A stretch of 64,000 bases of DNA from Shouchella clausii (GTDB lineage Bacteria; Bacillota; Bacilli; Bacillales; Bacillaceae_D): positions 124,001-188,000 of the forward strand of contig NZ_BCXJ01000001.1 of NCBI RefSeq assembly GCF_001598215.1, given 5' to 3'. The first letter of the stretch is position 1, and every line of letters begins with the position of its first letter. The notes beneath the pieces are model-generated. The model made no database searches. It was not told the origin of the DNA and saw only the letters and a program-made list of their open reading frames with translations. Shown here one piece after another: positions 62,608 through 64,000 of the stretch. Position numbers and translations under genes: made by a program.

Positions 62608-63517
62608 CTTTCAATGGGTCCTCGTTAGTGCGATTTTGCTCGGTGTTGCCTCAGGCATGTTCGGCACGCTAGCTTACTGGAAAAAACAAAGCTTAATGAG
62701 CGATGCTTTGTCTCACGCAGCGTTGCCAGGTGTTGTGATTGCCTTCATGATCATTCAAGAGAAACAATTGCTGTTTTTGATTATTGGCGCCGCTTTAAGT
62801 GCCTTACTAGGCGCTTGGCTTATTTATGCGATCCGGTCTGCGACACGCATAAAGGAAGATGCGGCAATGGGCATTATTTTGTCCGTCTTTTTTGGCGGTG
62901 GGATTGTGTTGTTAACGATTGTTAACCGCACTGCTGGTGGCAATCAAAGCGGACTTGACACATTTATTTTTGGCCAGGCGGCGAGCATGGTGCGCCAAGA
63001 TGTGTACACAATGGCGGCGCTGGCGGCAGCGGTTATTTTGCTTATCGTGATTGCCTTTAAAGAGTGGAAGCTCTATTTGTTCGATGCTGATTTTGCCAAA
63101 GGGCTGGGGCTGCCAGTACCTGTTATGAATGGGTTCTATGTGTTTGGCCTCGTTACGACGATTGTAATCGGCATACAAGCCGTCGGAGTGATTTTAATGG
63201 CTGCTCTTTTAATCATTCCTGCCGTCAGCGCCCGTTATTGGACCCATTCCTTTAAGGGGATGATGGTCCTCTCTGCTGTTTTTGGCGGTTTTTCTGGAGC
63301 GTTTGGCACGTTTATTAGCGCTCAAGGAGCGGGCTGGCCTACTGGCCCGTTCATTGTTCTTTCGGCAACAGCCTTTTTCCTCGTTTCCCTTGTATTTGGA
63401 AAAGAAAAAGGCTTGCTTACTGAACGAATTGAATTTAAAAAGCAACAACGGGATGCACGCGCCCAAAATGACGAGGAAGCAAAGCGGATTGCAGCAGAAG
63501 GGGGTGGGCAGCCATGA
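62585..63517 (+). CDS. mntC: Manganese ABC transporter permease
   Basis: A 310-residue protein of the ABC-3 family with eight or nine TM segments. ILLGVASGMFGTLAYWKKQSL and SLMSDALSHAALPGVVIAF are conserved entry motifs, and the C-terminal tail after residue 280 is cytosolic and charged (RDARAQNDEEAK). I choose the ATG at 62585; one at 62576 lies too close to AAGGGG. It overlaps the next gene by ATGA. Confidence 0.92.
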   Translation: MSVLSSINFQWVLVSAILLGVASGMFGTLAYWKKQSLMSDALSHAALPGVVIAFMIIQEKQLLFLIIGAALSALLGAWLIYAIRSATRIKEDAAMGIILSVFFGGGIVLLTIVNRTAGGNQSGLDTFIFGQAASMVRQDVYTMAALAAAVILLIVIAFKEWKLYLFDADFAKGLGLPVPVMNGFYVFGLVTTIVIGIQAVGVILMAALLIIPAVSARYWTHSFKGMMVLSAVFGGFSGAFGTFISAQGAGWPTGPFIVLSATAFFLVSLVFGKEKGLLTERIEFKKQQRDARAQNDEEAKRIAAEGGGQP

Positions 63518-64000
63518 TTTCGTATGAAGGGTGGATTCTAATAACTGGAGCCCTGGTCGGCATTACATGCGGCCTCGTTGGCGCCTACTTAATTTTGCGG
63601 CGGATGGCGATGATGGCCGATGCGATCAGCCATACCGTTTTGCTTGGCATTGTCATCGCGTTTCTCATTACCCAGAGCTTAGAAGGCGTGCATATGCTCA
63701 TTGGCGCGATTGGCGCTGGGATATTGACCACATTTCTCGTTCAGTGGTTCCATTCCAAAGGGGTCGAACACGACGCTTCAATTGGCGTTGTGTTTACGTC
63801 GCTATTCGCTCTTGGCGTCATATTAATATCAACAGCTGTAGGCAACGTTCACCTTGATATTAAGCATGCCTTAATGGGAGAAATTGCTTTTATTCCTTGG
63901 AATCGATTGACGCTCTTTGGCTTTGAGATCCCTGTTGCTACGGCCACGTTGCTGCTTGTGTTGGTGATCGTTTTGTTTTTTGTGCTCGCTTTCTACAAAG
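63514..64000 (+). CDS. mntD: Manganese ABC transporter second permease (partial)
   Basis: The first 162 residues of another ABC-3 permease run to the end of the window. ILITGALVGITCGLVGAYLIL and MMADAISHTVLLGIVIAFLI repeat the motifs of the previous protein. The ATG overlaps the stop of mntC (ATGA), so the two subunits are made in step. The C-terminus is outside the window. Confidence 0.92.
   Translation, partial: MISYEGWILITGALVGITCGLVGAYLILRRMAMMADAISHTVLLGIVIAFLITQSLEGVHMLIGAIGAGILTTFLVQWFHSKGVEHDASIGVVFTSLFALGVILISTAVGNVHLDIKHALMGEIAFIPWNRLTLFGFEIPVATATLLLVLVIVLFFVLAFYK

Overview
The window reads as a chromosomal segment of a Gram-positive, low-to-mid GC Bacillaceae. Strong AGGAGG-type ribosome binding sites, many TTG and GTG starts, T-box leaders, a cre box, an MntR-type operator, hxlAB and mntABCD all fit. 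My best guess is an alkaliphilic Bacillus close to Shouchella (Bacillus) clausii; the genus is an inference from gene style, not a search result. I saw no rRNA, tRNA or CRISPR array.

Layout. 0-6.4 kb: the start of a sodium:neurotransmitter-type symporter, a methyltransferase, a nucleotidyltransferase, brnQ, a CHY zinc-finger protein, a nucleoside hydrolase and a Nudix hydrolase. 6.4-6.9 kb: a decayed TnpB gene with its right-end/omega-RNA-like segment. 7-11 kb: a citrate/malate-type two-component system, a cre box and a DASS dicarboxylate transporter. 11.2-14.7 kb: an ABC system whose ATPase lacks key catalytic motifs, with a permease and a lipoprotein. 14.8-18 kb: a hybrid histidine kinase whose first H-box has lost its histidine, behind a broken receptor, then an almost empty stretch. 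18-24.5 kb: a lone ribD, acetyltransferases, a lipoprotein broken by one stop codon, and a three-gene locus (membrane protein, GHSLGGH lipase, small helical protein) that resembles type VII-secreted lipase toxin loci.

24.7-27.2 kb: a second-type threonyl-tRNA synthetase behind two tandem T-boxes. 28.3-30 kb: a putative metalloprotease overlapping a MerR/TipAS regulator. 30.4-33.8 kb: a formaldehyde-detoxification module (zwf, hxlR, hxlA, hxlB), in which the zwf and hxlA promoters share an identical 10-base box at identical distance from their -10 elements. 33.9-41.1 kb: housekeeping and stress genes (lipid kinase, DUF421, flavin reductase, murB, ABC exporter, catalase).

41.1-50.9 kb: an AT-rich, all-minus-strand block that looks like a small undescribed biosynthetic cluster. 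It holds a glycosyltransferase, an ACP fused to an alpha-oxoamine synthase (split by a one-base frameshift in a G tract), a methyltransferase, an ABC exporter, a ketoacyl-ACP synthase, a phosphopantetheinyl transferase and a DinB protein. 51-60.3 kb: an MFS transporter, a solo omega-RNA-like element, a nicotinate phosphoribosyltransferase with an N-terminal zinc ribbon, a chemoreceptor, an Eis-like acetyltransferase, an M20 peptidase and a HAD phosphatase. 60.7-64 kb: an mntABCD-type manganese importer behind an MntR-like operator, cut by the window end.
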